A stretch of 64,000 bases of DNA from Glaciozyma antarctica PI12 (lineage: Eukaryota > Basidiomycota > Microbotryomycetes > Kriegeriales > Camptobasidiaceae). The translations under genes were made by a program, and so were the position numbers. The stretch spans positions 864,712-928,711 of the forward strand of contig KZ627150.1 in NCBI GenBank assembly GCA_002917775.1, given 5' to 3'. Below, one piece after another: positions 32,533 through 43,387 of the stretch (positions are counted from its first letter, which is position 1; each line of letters starts with the position of its first letter). The notes under the pieces are model-generated. The model ran no database searches and was not told where the DNA came from. It saw only the letters and a program-made list of their open reading frames with translations.

Positions 32533-35111
32533 TCAATCCCACAACTTGATCGTCGAATCCCACGAACTCGTAATGACCTTACTCTGCAATCACCAAACGC
32601 ATCAGTCCGCGTCCTCCACCCACGTTCAATCAAAAAAGGGAACGCACCGTCTCATGCGGCAACCAAGCGTGCGAGATGATCGCCTTCTTGTGCGCCTGAA
32701 TCCGACTGACGATCCTGCACGTCTTCCAATCCCAGAAGACCATGTTGCCCGACCCGTCTCCGCTCGAGAGGTACTTGCCATCGGGCGAAAATTGAGGTTC
32801 GCACGCGTAGCCTGCGACCGTGTGGCCTGCGAAACGCTTCTTGCGCTGAAGAGGGGTTAGTGGGTGCGAGGAGGGAGGGCGTGGAGGAGGACAAACGTTT
32901 TGCTTGAACGAGTCGCAGCCGAAGATGAGGATCTGGTTGTCGAGAGATTGCATCGCCATCCATTTCTCTGCGAAGGCGAGGCGTCAGTGCGGTCGTTCCG
33001 AGCGGGAAGGAGCGACGTACTGCTGGGGTGCATCCCAACGGCGGGCATCGAGTGCATCGTAGGCTCGGCAATGTACTTGATCACGACGGGAATGTCGTAG
33101 TCCCAAACGCGGACCGTCTTGTCGTCCGACGTCGTGACGAACCGCCGGTTGTCGTCGACAAAGTTGATGGTGTTGACCTGCGATCGCGGGTTAGTGGCGA
33201 GCTCGGCGAAAGGAGGAGGGAACGTACAGGTCCGAGATGCTGATCGTACTCTTGCGTGATCTCGCCCGAGTTCATGTCGTACTGCGAGTGGGAGTCAGCG
33301 ACGAGCGAAGGAAGGTGAGGAAGCAAGGACGAACCTGGATAATCTTCTTGTCCGACATTCCAGCGAGGAAGACGTTCTGCTTGTCGGGATGGAACTTGAT
33401 ACAGTAAGGGATCTTGCCGTTTGAGAACGCCTGCAGACATTGACCTGAGTTCGCAATTCGTCAGCTCCCATCCCTCATTGAACTCTGCACGAGAGCGAAT
33501 CACCAGTCTCGGTGTCCCAGAGCTTCATCTGCCGATCGAAAGCCGCACTGAGGAACTTGGTACCATCGTTGTTGAAAGTGATGTCGTGAACGGCCTTCGA
33601 GTGACCCATGAACGTTCGCAAGCACTTGCCCTCGTGATAGACGTCCCAAAGCTGCGCGTTCCTCGTCAGCTCCGCCACGAGTTACCACGCAGTGTTGAGC
33701 GAGACGTACCTTGATCCGCGTATCCAAACTCGCACTGAGCATGAGATGCCCACTCCCCGGGAAGAGCTGAATCTTGCTGACTCCCTTCGTGTGCCCTGAC
33801 CAAGTGTGAATGCACTTCTTGGGCACGAAGCAGTCCTTGAGTCCGGGCTCGGAGGGTCGAAGGTTGACGTCGACGTCGGTAGGGATGTGTAGGTAGGATC
33901 GGCCGAGGTAGTCGTGCAGCTCCTTGCCTGTCGAGCGCGCATCAGCTCCCTCCTCCCTCGCAGCAAACAGTATAGAACGCACCATGGAAGACACTCTTCT
34001 CCTCCCCAAAACCAACCTCCTTCTTCCCCGCATCGACAATGACCTTGCTCCTCGCCTTCTTGTTGAGCGGCGCTCCTCCCCCCTCCTCCTGCTCCTCCCA
34101 CTCCTCCTGCGTCGGCGCGACTGTCTCGAGACTCTCGCCCTCCCATCCCGCCCAAGGCCCCACGTACTCCTTCTGCACCTTCTCCTTCTTCTTCTTCGGC
34201 GCTCCCTCGTCGCCCTCCACTGCTCCCTCCCCTGCTACATCCTCCTCCTCTTCCTCGTCCTCATCCTCAAACTCTCCCAACGTTCCCTTGCCCTTCCTCT
34301 TCCGCTTCTGCGCCCGCTGCGCCGCCTTGGTGATCCGGATATCGCCTGCGAAAGCTCCGTCGTTCGCGTACGCCGCGTGGACGTCGCCTACGATCGAGAC
34401 GTCGCCGGTCATGGAGAGGACGGAGGGGTTCGCCGCGTAGCCAAGGACGTGAAAAGAGCGTTGTTGGGTCTTGAACGTGAGGTCCGAGTAGACTTGCTGC
34501 TCGACGTGCCCTGCGCGCGGGGTTTAGTGCATGTTTGAACGCGCGAGGAACGCGCGAGGGAGGCGCACCAGTGATCGTGTTCATCTTCTCCAGCTTGCGC
34601 TCATTCCAAGGGTTTGACGGGCCTTCAACTGGGCGACTCATGTCGTCGTAGGTGGGGTTGAAGAAGATGACACTGTCGGAGGGGCGGGTGATGAGGGAGG
34701 TGGATCCAGCGGTCGAGACGGAGGGGTTCTGTTGGAGCGGAGGCAAGGCATTAGCGTTCCAGCATTTCGTCTGGGGGTATGATAAGGCCAGGCAGACGCG
34801 GGGCAGCATGGCCTAGGAGAGACCAGCTCGTGGCGGAGAGGGCGCGCGCAGGGGAGAGCTCGACTCACGTTGACCATCACATCAGGCGCGCTGCTAGCTT
34901 CGGCCGCCTTGGTTGCTGCGCGTGCTGCCGTGGACGAGGAGGCCTCGCTTTGGGCGATACGGGAGATGCCGAACGCATCTGTTGGATCAAAGGTGTCGTC
35001 CTCGTCGTCGTCCTCGACTTGAGGGAGAGCGGGAGCTTCCTCTGCTCGCTGCGGCGGTGGTGGCGAGCCTGACTCTGAGCCAGAGCTTGCGTAGGAGACG
35101 AGTGTTGCCAT
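32533..35111 (-). CDS. PRP17: Pre-mRNA splicing factor PRP17/CDC40 (WD40)
   Basis: WD40 protein of the second splicing step, part of the catalytic spliceosome; the yeast mutants also arrest in the cell cycle. It starts [19 protein letters not shown]. The N-terminal region carries the family motif [16 protein letters not shown] and [12 protein letters not shown], then [17 protein letters not shown] and an acidic block. YVGPWAGWE and [20 protein letters not shown] lead into seven WD repeats: [104 protein letters not shown] and a last STIKLWD followed by the stop. About ten introns; about 640 residues, typical length. Confidence 0.96.
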
Positions 35112-35424
35112 TCTTTGGCAGTTTGAGTAGGGCGGAGAGAGGGGAGAGGGGGAGAGGGAGAGCGTAGCCAGAATCTCGGGGCCAACCGACCTCTCCCCAG
35201 GTTGATCCCCTCAAAAGTCGCCTCACCCATTTTCGCTCCTCCCCTAAGGGAAGGAGCCACACGAGCGCAAGGCCGAACCAGCTACGCCTGCGACCACTGA
35301 GACGCCCCTTAGAGCTAGCTCAAGCAATTCACCGCCAACAAGTGCCGCTAGCGACGTTTGGCCGCCTCAGATCGAGCCGACTTGTCCTGCCCGACCACGC
35401 TCCTTGCGAGCTCTCAACAGGAGG
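35112..35424. promoter_or_regulatory. Divergent promoter, PRP17 / C2H2 factor
   Basis: 313 bp between divergent start codons, GC-rich, without an obvious TATA box or coding sequence. Confidence 0.4.
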
Positions 35425-37616
35425 ATGGGAACCGAATACGCAACAGCCAGCAGCTCTAGTCACTCGCCAGGTGGTATGGGAGGACTCGAAGCAAGCTCCG
35501 GCATGTCGAGCTTGAACGCGTTTGGCCTCGACGTCGGATGGAGTGGAGACCTTCAGGTGAGCTCTCTTGGAATGCGTGGGAGCAGGGGATGGCAAGGAAT
35601 CAGCTGGGACGAACGCGGAAGCATTTCCCAGCGACGGCGCGGCGTACAACCCGCTCGTGGAGCTGGTTGCGGTCCTCGGTCCTTCACCTTCGCATTCTCG
35701 CTCCTCAGCAGCTGACTCTCCTTTCCTCAGTCGCACGCCAACTCGTTTACGACTTCTCCCAACCTCCTTCCCATCCCATCCTCATCTTCCTTCGAACCTC
35801 CCTCCTCGGCAGCTCTCCCACCTCCCCTCCGCGGCCTCTCAGCGCTCTCACTCTCCGACCTTCTACCCCTCCCCCTCCGCCCCTTCCTTCTCCCTTTCCC
35901 TCACCCTATCCCCATCTCAAGACACTCGCCTCGCCCACCTCCCCGATCCACATTCCATCGCTCCACATTTGGGCTCTCCGGCGCTCACCTCGCTCAACCA
36001 AAGTCTGGAATCGGCCGTCGCAGACTTCAACGGGACGTTCCTCTCCTTCCTCGGTTCTCCGAGTGAAGCCTCTACGACGGGATTCACCTTGCTCGAGACC
36101 GGGAGCGCCGCAAGTGCTGGAGAGGAGGAGCCAGAGCTGGAAATGGAGGAGGAGGAGAGGGAAGAGGAGGTGCCGCTCGAGGGAAGCGAGACAGAGTCGG
36201 AATCGGAGACGGAGACGGAGGAGATGCGAGATCTCGACATGACTGTCGAAGCTACCATTGGTCGGACTCTCCCTCTCCTTCTCGGCAACAGCGGCGCCGA
36301 TGACCTCGTCGCACCCGACCAGCTCGCCCTCGCTACCCAAGTCCTCTTCGGCTCTCCGCTACCCGAGCAGTACCCCTACTCCTACGCCCGCGCATCGGGC
36401 TCGAACGACCTCTACAAACGCGAGGACGACGGGGACGACGACGATTTCGACAACGAGGACGACGACGACTTCTCTCCTCGCGGCGTCGACACCCCTCCCA
36501 CCTCGACCTCCTCCGACCTCGACACCAAGCCCGATCTTCCTCGCGAACGTTCGCCCGACTCCCTCTTTATCCCCGCCCTCACTCGCCCTCGCTCAGCCCA
36601 CCTTCGCACGGCGTACGAGAACGAGAACGCCTACGAACCCACCGCGTCGACCTCCTCTCCCGCGGCGTGGGAAGCTCCGGCCCCCGCTCCCACTATCGGC
36701 TCAGGGAAGAAGGCCAAGTCGACCAAAGTCACCACGATGGCGCCGGCGAAGGGGAAGAAGCGTACGGTCGGTGGCAAGGCCAAGATTGAGGAGACGTACG
36801 CTGTCAATTCTACGCCGTACGAGGGCGGGCCGCCGAGGAAGAGGACTGAGATCCCAGCGGTCGAGGACGATCCGAGCGTCAAGCCGTACGGGTGTTTCTA
36901 CCCTTCGTGCATGGCGGCGTTGGCGGGAGAGTCGGGGGAGGGAGTGGGAGCGGCGTTCAAGGGGAAGAAGGGGAAGAAGGCCGTGTTGGCAAAGCTCGTT
37001 GAGGGCGAGTCGAGCTTTAGGACGATCAAGGAGCTCAGGGAGCATTGTGCGATTCATAAGCGTGCGGGGGAGGTGCCGAGCGAAACGCCGTTTAGGTGCG
37101 CGTTGGATCCGTGTGGGAAGACCTTCAAGGTGCGTTCTCTCTCCTCGCTTTCCGTAGTGTGGTGCTGACGAGATGGTCGAACAGTCGCTGGCTGGCCTGC
37201 GATGGCACTTCCAGAACGCCTCGGCTAACGGTCACTTTTTCGTCTCGATCGAGGAGGGCGAGGACCGACCTTCGAAGAAGTTCAAGGCGTGCGTCCAGTC
37301 GAGCGGTCGTTCGGAAAAGTGTCCTATCCAAGGCTGCTCGAAAGCATTCAAGCAAGCCGCCGGTTCGTCTCCTCTCACTCTCATCCTTTTCGCAGATCCT
37401 GACGCCTCGTTCGCAGGACTCGCCTACCACCTCGCGCACGCCAACAACCATCGCGTGACGGAGGAGATGATCCTGACGTTCTCGGCGACATTGACGAGCA
37501 AGGTTCGCTGGTGGTACAAGAAGACGGGAAGGGCGTTTGCGAGAGCTGGGAGTGAGCAGGGGTCGCAGGGGGAGGGAGATGCGGAGGAGGAGTCTGAGGA
37601 GGAGTGGGGGTCTTAG
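35425..37616 (+). CDS. C2H2 zinc finger transcription factor, Sfp1-like
   Basis: Starts at ATG 35425 (MGTEYATASSSSHSPGG). Exon 1 joins the long second exon best by an intron of about 45 nt (35557-35601) with an AAG acceptor. A long disordered, acidic Ser/Pro-rich region follows. The C-terminus has a degenerate finger CFYPSC...LREHCAIH, then FRCALDPCGKTFKSLAGLRWHF-(N)8-H and CPIQGCSKAFKQAAGLAYHLAHANNH. The last two carry the C-x4-C-x3-(F/Y)K-x2-GL-x2-H signature typical of the Sfp1/JAZF1 group. Sfp1 controls ribosomal protein and ribosome-biogenesis genes in yeast; whether this gene does so is inference. About 680 residues; the last two introns split the finger region. Stops EEEWGS. Confidence 0.8.
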
Positions 37617-37704
37617 TTACCTTGCCTGCGAGGGAGGGCAGTGCCGTTGTTATGTCGCATCGAATCGAAAGCAAGTTAACTGTGCTTTCCGTCGTCTAGG
37701 TTCA

Positions 37705-38895
37705 TCATAGCTTCGCCTCGGATCTAACTGCTCCTCCTCTAAAATCTCGCACGTCGCCACCTACGAGCGACGCTTTCCCTTCTAGCGTAAATCTATCCAT
37801 GACCTCCCAGATCCCTCCACTCGACGCCGCTGGTCGATGCGCCACCGTGAAAGCGTTGACATGTCCGACGGGCAGCCATCCCTTGACCTCTGGATCGAAG
37901 AGCACGCGCGTCGCAGGGGCGTTGGGAACGCATTCGAGGAGTACGTCCGTTTTCTGCGAATCGAGAGGATTAGCGCGGGAGAGGAGGAGGCAGAGAAGGT
38001 TCGCACGATGGGCTTTCCTTCGGCGAGGAGGTCGTCGGAGAAGGCGATGGAGAGGACTGGGACGCGGAATTTGGCGAGGACGTCCATGTTCTCGTGTGCG
38101 TGGTAAGTTGGGTGTTCCATCCAGGCGGACTGGGCGAGAGATCAGATCTTGAGCTTCGAGGGAGGGCTTCGCAAGGACGTACCCATTGTTGCCCAACTCC
38201 GAGCGGGATGTCGTTGCCGAATCCTGCTGCACGACTGGGAAAGTACAGGATCTTGTTCGCCTGGAGAGCAGGGTGAGCCTTCCAGACAGCAGCGAGGAGG
38301 AGCGAAGAACTCACCTGGGCCAAAACGGAACCCCACTTCTCCCGCACCATCTCCTCGTATTCCGCATACCCATAGTACGGCGCAAATACGCCGATCCATA
38401 GCGTCCGGGAAACGTGCCGAAGCAAGCTCTCATCCACGAGCGTGATTAAATGTCCTATCTCTCCGCATCAGCTCCCATCCTCCCTCAATGAGCTCCTACT
38501 CACCTCCGACCGAAGCGCCAATCACCACAATCTCCCTCTCGCGATACCTCCCCACCACCCACGCCAACGCAGCTTCAATATCCCACTTCCACTCCCTCGC
38601 AATCGTCACTCCCTGCGCCTCCTCACTCGCCAACGCCTCTAGCACCGCTGCTCGGTCCTTGGGATCGACGTGCGGCGGGTAGCTGAGACCGGAGAAACGG
38701 TAGTCGAGAGTGAGGACGGGGCAGCCGAGGGAGGAGAGGTGGGAGGCGTAGGGAGCGTAGAAGGAGGCTGGGACGCCCGTGGCTGAGGCGATGAGGACGG
38801 CGGGGCGCGAGGAGAGGAGGAGAGGAGGGAAGTGAGTCGCTTTGAGGGGGGAAGCTGGAGCCCTGAGAGCGGAGGCTGAGGATCTCGGGAACCAT
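37705..38895 (-). CDS. Alpha/beta hydrolase of unknown substrate
   Basis: Starts MVPEILSLRSQGSSF at 38895. The frame then needs one base less in the six-G run at 38846-38851 (plus strand) to continue as LKATHFPPLLLSSRPAVLIA, SATGVPASFYAPYASHL and LTLDYRFSGLSYPP. The fold is an alpha/beta hydrolase like the predicted bacterial hydrolases with a G-x-P-x-x-FYxxxA motif and DYRGxGxS. A nucleophile elbow candidate is VVIGASVGG, with Ser in GxSxG. VPVLSIAFSDDLLA (acid region) and VGHVNAF (catalytic His) follow after introns. About 310 residues; stops EAKL at 37705. With the run corrected all three catalytic residues appear present. The substrate is not predictable. Confidence 0.75.
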
Positions 38896-39143
38896 GTTGC
38901 TGCGAGGGAGCAGCAATCTCGAAGGAGAAGAAGGGGCGGCTACCCTCGAGCCGGAGGAGAACAAACAGAGCCGGAGAAACGCACGAGAATTCGGGCTCCT
39001 CGGGACAGGGGTCAAATTTTTAAAGTCGCTGCCCGAATCTCTTCTTCCTCTGTTTTGGGACGGTTCAGCAAGTGTATTCTTCGATCAAGGTGAGGCTACA
39101 AGGAAATATAACGGGAAGCTACAAGGGGTAACGGCTGGTTCCT

Positions 39144-39985
39144 CTAGACAACAAGGCAAGCGTTGATGCACTGCGACGAAAACAACACCGTCAGCTCAAC
39201 TCCATCCGTCGCACTCCCCTCTACTCACGCCACCAGTAAGATCGCTGATATATCCACGAGCGCACACGCACTCCGACCGACCGGTGAGGAGCTGAACAAG
39301 GGTGTTGGGGAGCGAGCAAGCCTGGTTAGGCACGCAGACCTGCTTGCCGTTGACGATCGTCTGGAAGAACGAGAATCAGCTACCGCAAATGTGAGGAGAG
39401 GATGAGACGCACGGAGTAGAAACCGAAATTGCATTGGCAGCCGCAGCCTGCATTGGCACAGATGGGCGACGAGTTGGGGTCGGTGCACTTCGGGCAGGGA
39501 GTTCGGAGGGAGGCGAGGGACTGTGAGGAAGAGTTGCGTTAGAGATTGGTTTTAATGAGGTAGAGGGGGGGGGTGGGGGGGGTAACGTGACGGGGAGGAC
39601 TTCGACGCAGGCGCATACCTGGAGAGTGGAGAGTGGAACGAGGTTAGTCGGTAGCGAGGGGACCGAGGTGCGAAGAGCGTACCGAGACGAGGTTGGCAAC
39701 GTTGAGAGTGGCTTGGACTCCGACGACGGCGTTGTTGGTACAGTTGAGAGGTCCCTGAACAATGTTCCGAGGTTAGCTGAGTACAAATGCGAGTCGGAAT
39801 GGGAGTGGGGAAGGAAGGCGACTCACCAGCACATCAGCGAGAACGTTCACATTGATCAGGGCGGCTCCCCCAGTGAGAATCTTGGGGTCGAGCGTGAGAA
39901 GACTGCGAACCTCACTCGCCTGAACGGAGGAGATGGCGACGGATGCGAAGAGGAGGGCCTTGACGGCGGAAAGGGAGAAGAGCAT
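39144..39985 (-). CDS. Secreted cysteine-rich protein with EGF-like motifs
   Basis: Six exons on the minus strand. The start MLFSLSAVKALLFASVAISS is a signal peptide, probably cut after SVQA. About 150 residues of mature protein hold 15 Cys: NCTNN, VCACVE, TPCPKCT, ICANAGCGCQC, then NFGFYSTIVNGKQVC, QACSLPN, SECVCARGYISDL and CINACLVV to the stop. Two CxC-x2-G(F/Y) patterns (CQCNFGFY and CVCARGY) resemble EGF-like turns. There is no CC pair spacing of hydrophobins and no GPI signal. One intron carries C9 and C8 runs, with a weak GTCACG donor, so the VEVLP|SLASL junction is less sure. A cell-wall or extracellular role is inferred from the signal peptide only. Confidence 0.7.
39565..39582 (+). 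repeat. G9-T-G8 tract in an intron
   Basis: Two long G runs separated by one T, inside an intron of the cysteine-rich gene, reading as poly-C on its coding strand. Confidence 0.8.
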
Positions 39986-41707
39986 TGCGAGTGGCTGGTG
40001 GCTGACCTGGTGGTGGTGCTGTCGGTGCAGGAGTGGCGGAGTGGGTGAAGAGTGTGGTAGAGGAGAGAGAGAGGTGGGACGCGAGCCGCTATAAAGAGAG
40101 CTTCTGCACTCAGAGTGCAGAGGGATATCGAACCTGCTCAGGTCGCTTAATGAGATTGTGACGGGTCTTCTTTGGTCCCGTCCCCCACGGAAAGCTTACG
40201 GACTGCCAAGAACAGTAGCGCAGTGTGAGGAGCGAGAGTGGTGCGAGCCAGGCCCGTAGTGCCTCCAGCTTCGCAGCGGTGCAGGTTCTCCCGAAATGAA
40301 ACCGGAAGCTGTATCGCAGGTCTGTTGGCGTTTCAAGTGTCATGGAGGAGCACAAAAATGACTGACACGGCTCTCCATGATGTGGCGGGGAAGCAGCTGA
40401 TGTGGCGGGGAGAAGGCCAATGTCGTCTCGAGACCTGAAGCGAGGATCCCGCTGCCCTGTCTTCGCTTCGATTGCAGGCGAGGTCAGGTACACAATTAGA
40501 GAAATTCAAGTTCCAGCAAGCAGGTGGCGCGTCTCCAGGATGAAGAGTGTCGCGCAGTGAGGAGAGGTCCGGATTAGGCTTGGTGCCTGGCGGTCATCCT
40601 TTCTCCCAGGTCCCGCATAATTAATTGGTTCGTTGGTCGGGAGAGAACTCCCGTAATCCCTAGAGATCCTCGGAGATTCTTGCAGGACAGAGGAAGCTGA
40701 GACTGGTCGAGAGACCGCGGGAGGGCCGAACGAGGGGGAGCGAGGCGACGCCACTCGGCCAGTGCTTGTGCGCTTCGCTTTGCAAGTTTAGCAAGGCTTC
40801 AAGGATACTCAAGAATAAGGTAGTTTTTCTACGGCGGGGCTAGTCAACCAAGCGAGAGAGAGGGAGATCAGCTTCGAGGTGGTGCCAACGTTGCGATGCA
40901 GTTGACACACCTTTGTGAATCTCAGGCCAAGAGCGACTAGCTTTGAACCTCCAATATTTCCTTACAGTAGCTCGACAAGGAGCAAGTGCACCTAGCAAGA
41001 TCGCGTAGACGCCCTGTCGCGTCCCCAAGACGCAGCCAGGCTGTCGCTAGTGAATCGGCCACCTCGCTCTCCTGTTTACTCACGCCCATAATTATAGCCA
41101 GTCAATTGCGTAGATAGAGCAAAGTTTGGATCACGGAGCTTGGAGACGCTTGGTGCTCGGCGAGCGAGCTACCAAGATCGGAACTCCGGACCACGTCGTC
41201 GCGCCGGAGCGAGATTGAGCGCGTCCAGCTTCCCTCCCCGGCTTGCGTAAAATCAAAGGGAAGGAGAACAGACTGCTCTCGAAAATGGGAGGGGAAGGGA
41301 GAAGAAGAGGAAGTCTGGAACGAAACCCTTGCAGAGCGAAGACCGTGGGCCTAAATGCTGGCCGGCACGCACCTCTTCCCTCTTTGACCAGCTCCTCCCG
41401 CCCTCTCGTCGCTACTCGCCCTCTCCTTCTCAACAGAGGACCACAGCTAGCGCCACACTACTCAACTCAACTCGAGTGCGGAGACCGCTCCTTTGGTCCC
41501 CACTGGGAACGACTGCTGCGCGTCGCCGTAACTCCACCTTCCTTCGACTCTCCTCCCTCAGCACCGGACACGAACGCTCCTCGTAACAAGCACTCAGCAA
41601 CCACCACACGCACTCAAGGCGCACCCTGAGCCAACTCCCACATCTTCGCCACCACCTTTTTTCCCCTCGCCGCCTCAAGCTCTCGATCGGCTCTCCTCCT
41701 CTCCTCA
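39986..41707. other. 1.7-kb intergenic region, no gene seen
   Basis: The longest gene-free interval of the window, between two divergent genes. TATAAA occurs on the plus strand near 40,090. No ORF above 130 codons has splice support or motifs. The C-rich 300 bp before 41708 is probably the leader of the next gene. No tRNA-like B box with a matching arm was found. Confidence 0.4.
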
Positions 41708-43064
41708 ATGGCAACTCACGCCGGTCAAGCCTCCACCAGCACCTCACCAGCACGAGCGTCAGTCTCCTTCCTTCCTCCTCCTCCTCCCGCACTAGCCAGC
41801 AGCATCAACTCGAGACGTAAGCTGTCACGAGCCCTGGCCCAAAGCGCACCACACCCGCTGACCTGGCCCTTGCCGCAGGGTCACCGAAGACGACCACTTT
41901 CACCCTCCCACCCGCCCACTCTGCCCCTCCATCCCCTACGCCTCCCTCCCGTCCTTCCTTCCTAAGCTGTCTCTCTCGCAAACTATCCGTCTCGAGGAGC
42001 ACGCTAGTCCGGCGCGTGAGCCTCGGCTCAAAGGGGTCCATCTCTGGGACCGTCCTTGCGCGAGCGGTTAGTAAACCGGAGCCTACGCGTACGGAGCCAG
42101 TCGAGGAGGTGAAGGGGTTCATGGCGGTGGAGGAGAAGTCGGGACTTCGCCGCGGACTGCGCGCGCTGGGGAGGAGCAAGTCGGAGGGAAGGCGCAGGAG
42201 CAGGGTCGTCGTGGGGGAGGAGGTGGTTGCGGAGTTTGGGTGGAAAAGTGGGAGGGAGACGGAGGTGGGGGATAGTCGCTTGTTCTGGGAGGAGAGGCTG
42301 GGAGTATGCTGGGATGGTCGTGAGCAAGGTGAGCACTTTTCGACGCGTTCTCCTCTCTGCCATAGCTAACTCTCGTTGATCTGACAGTGCTCCCCGACCT
42401 ACCGACACACGCCATCTACTCCTCCAACTCCGACACTCTTCCTCCCTCCTCTCGAGTCGTCTTCGCCAGCACCCTCTCTACCTTCCCCCCTCGTCCCCCC
42501 CTCGTCCCTCGAATCTCCTCCCCTCTCCCTTCTCCCACCCTCCCCCTCTCCCCCGCCTCCCAAGTCATGTTCGACTACCTCGACGCCTGTCGCCAACGCG
42601 AATCCCCCCTCGCCCTCGACTCGGATTCAGACCCTACGACTCCCCAAGCAGCTCGCACCCCCATCCCTCATCCGCCCTCCGAAACGAGACACAGCTACGC
42701 TTCTAGCGCCGTCTCGAACGCGAGCTCTAACTCCCTCCCTAGCTCGGATCAGCGCCAAAGCGAGGAGTCGAATACCTCGCTCGAATCCCTCCGCGAGGAA
42801 CGGGAAGGTAGGGACGCAGTAACGTTATCGACGAAGCAGAGTAACAAGACGCTCGTGCTTTCGACGACCAAGGCGGGGATGCCGACGATGAAGTTCTCGC
42901 TGGTGGACGATGGGCCGGTGCCGCTCTGTTCCAGTACGAGTGGGGAGGTCGTGGAGGCTGGGGAAAAGGAAGCGACGGGGAGGAAGGAGTGGACTACGTT
43001 TACGGCGTTGGAGGATGGGGAGGAGTCTCATGAGGTGGAGCGAGATTCTAGGGACTGTGATTAG
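41708..43064 (+). CDS. Ser/Pro-rich protein of unknown function
   Basis: Three exons: MATHAGQASTSTSPARASVS..., an intron of 66 nt with GTAAGC donor, then SPKTTTFTLPPAHSA through a basic patch (GLRRGLRALGRSKSEGRRRS) to WEERLGVCWDGREQ. After another intron come VLPDLPTHAIYSSNSDTLP and a Ser-rich tail ending SRDCD. About 410 residues. The FGWKSGRETEVGDSRLFWEE stretch is the only part that looks folded. The pattern of basic and Ser-rich segments suits a phosphorylated cytoplasmic or nuclear regulator, but no family is recognised. Confidence 0.55.
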
Positions 43065-43387
43065 ACTCTTTTTTGAGGAAACCTTAAGCATCTGTTCGCA
43101 ACAATAATTCTTGCAGTTCAACATATAAGGTGTGCTCGACTAGAACCAGCTCGCGTCTGGTCAAGAGAGAGAGCGAGAAAAAAGGACTCCGCCGAAGCTT
43201 GAAGGCAGGACGCGTTGTGTTGACTCGTTCCTTCCTCCTTCTCCCGTCCAACGACTTCAACACCTTCAGCTTTCAGGAAACGCCCACTCGCTCGGCGTCC
43301 AGCTTCGTACCTCCAACAACCCCTCCCTCTCACTGATCGCTTCCGACCTCGTCCGGATCCGTCCTGCCCGTCCAGCTCACGAGCGAT

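Noticed and set aside
39144-39985. Hydrophobin
   Set aside because: The eight-Cys pattern with two CC pairs is absent. The Cys spacing is CxC-rich instead.
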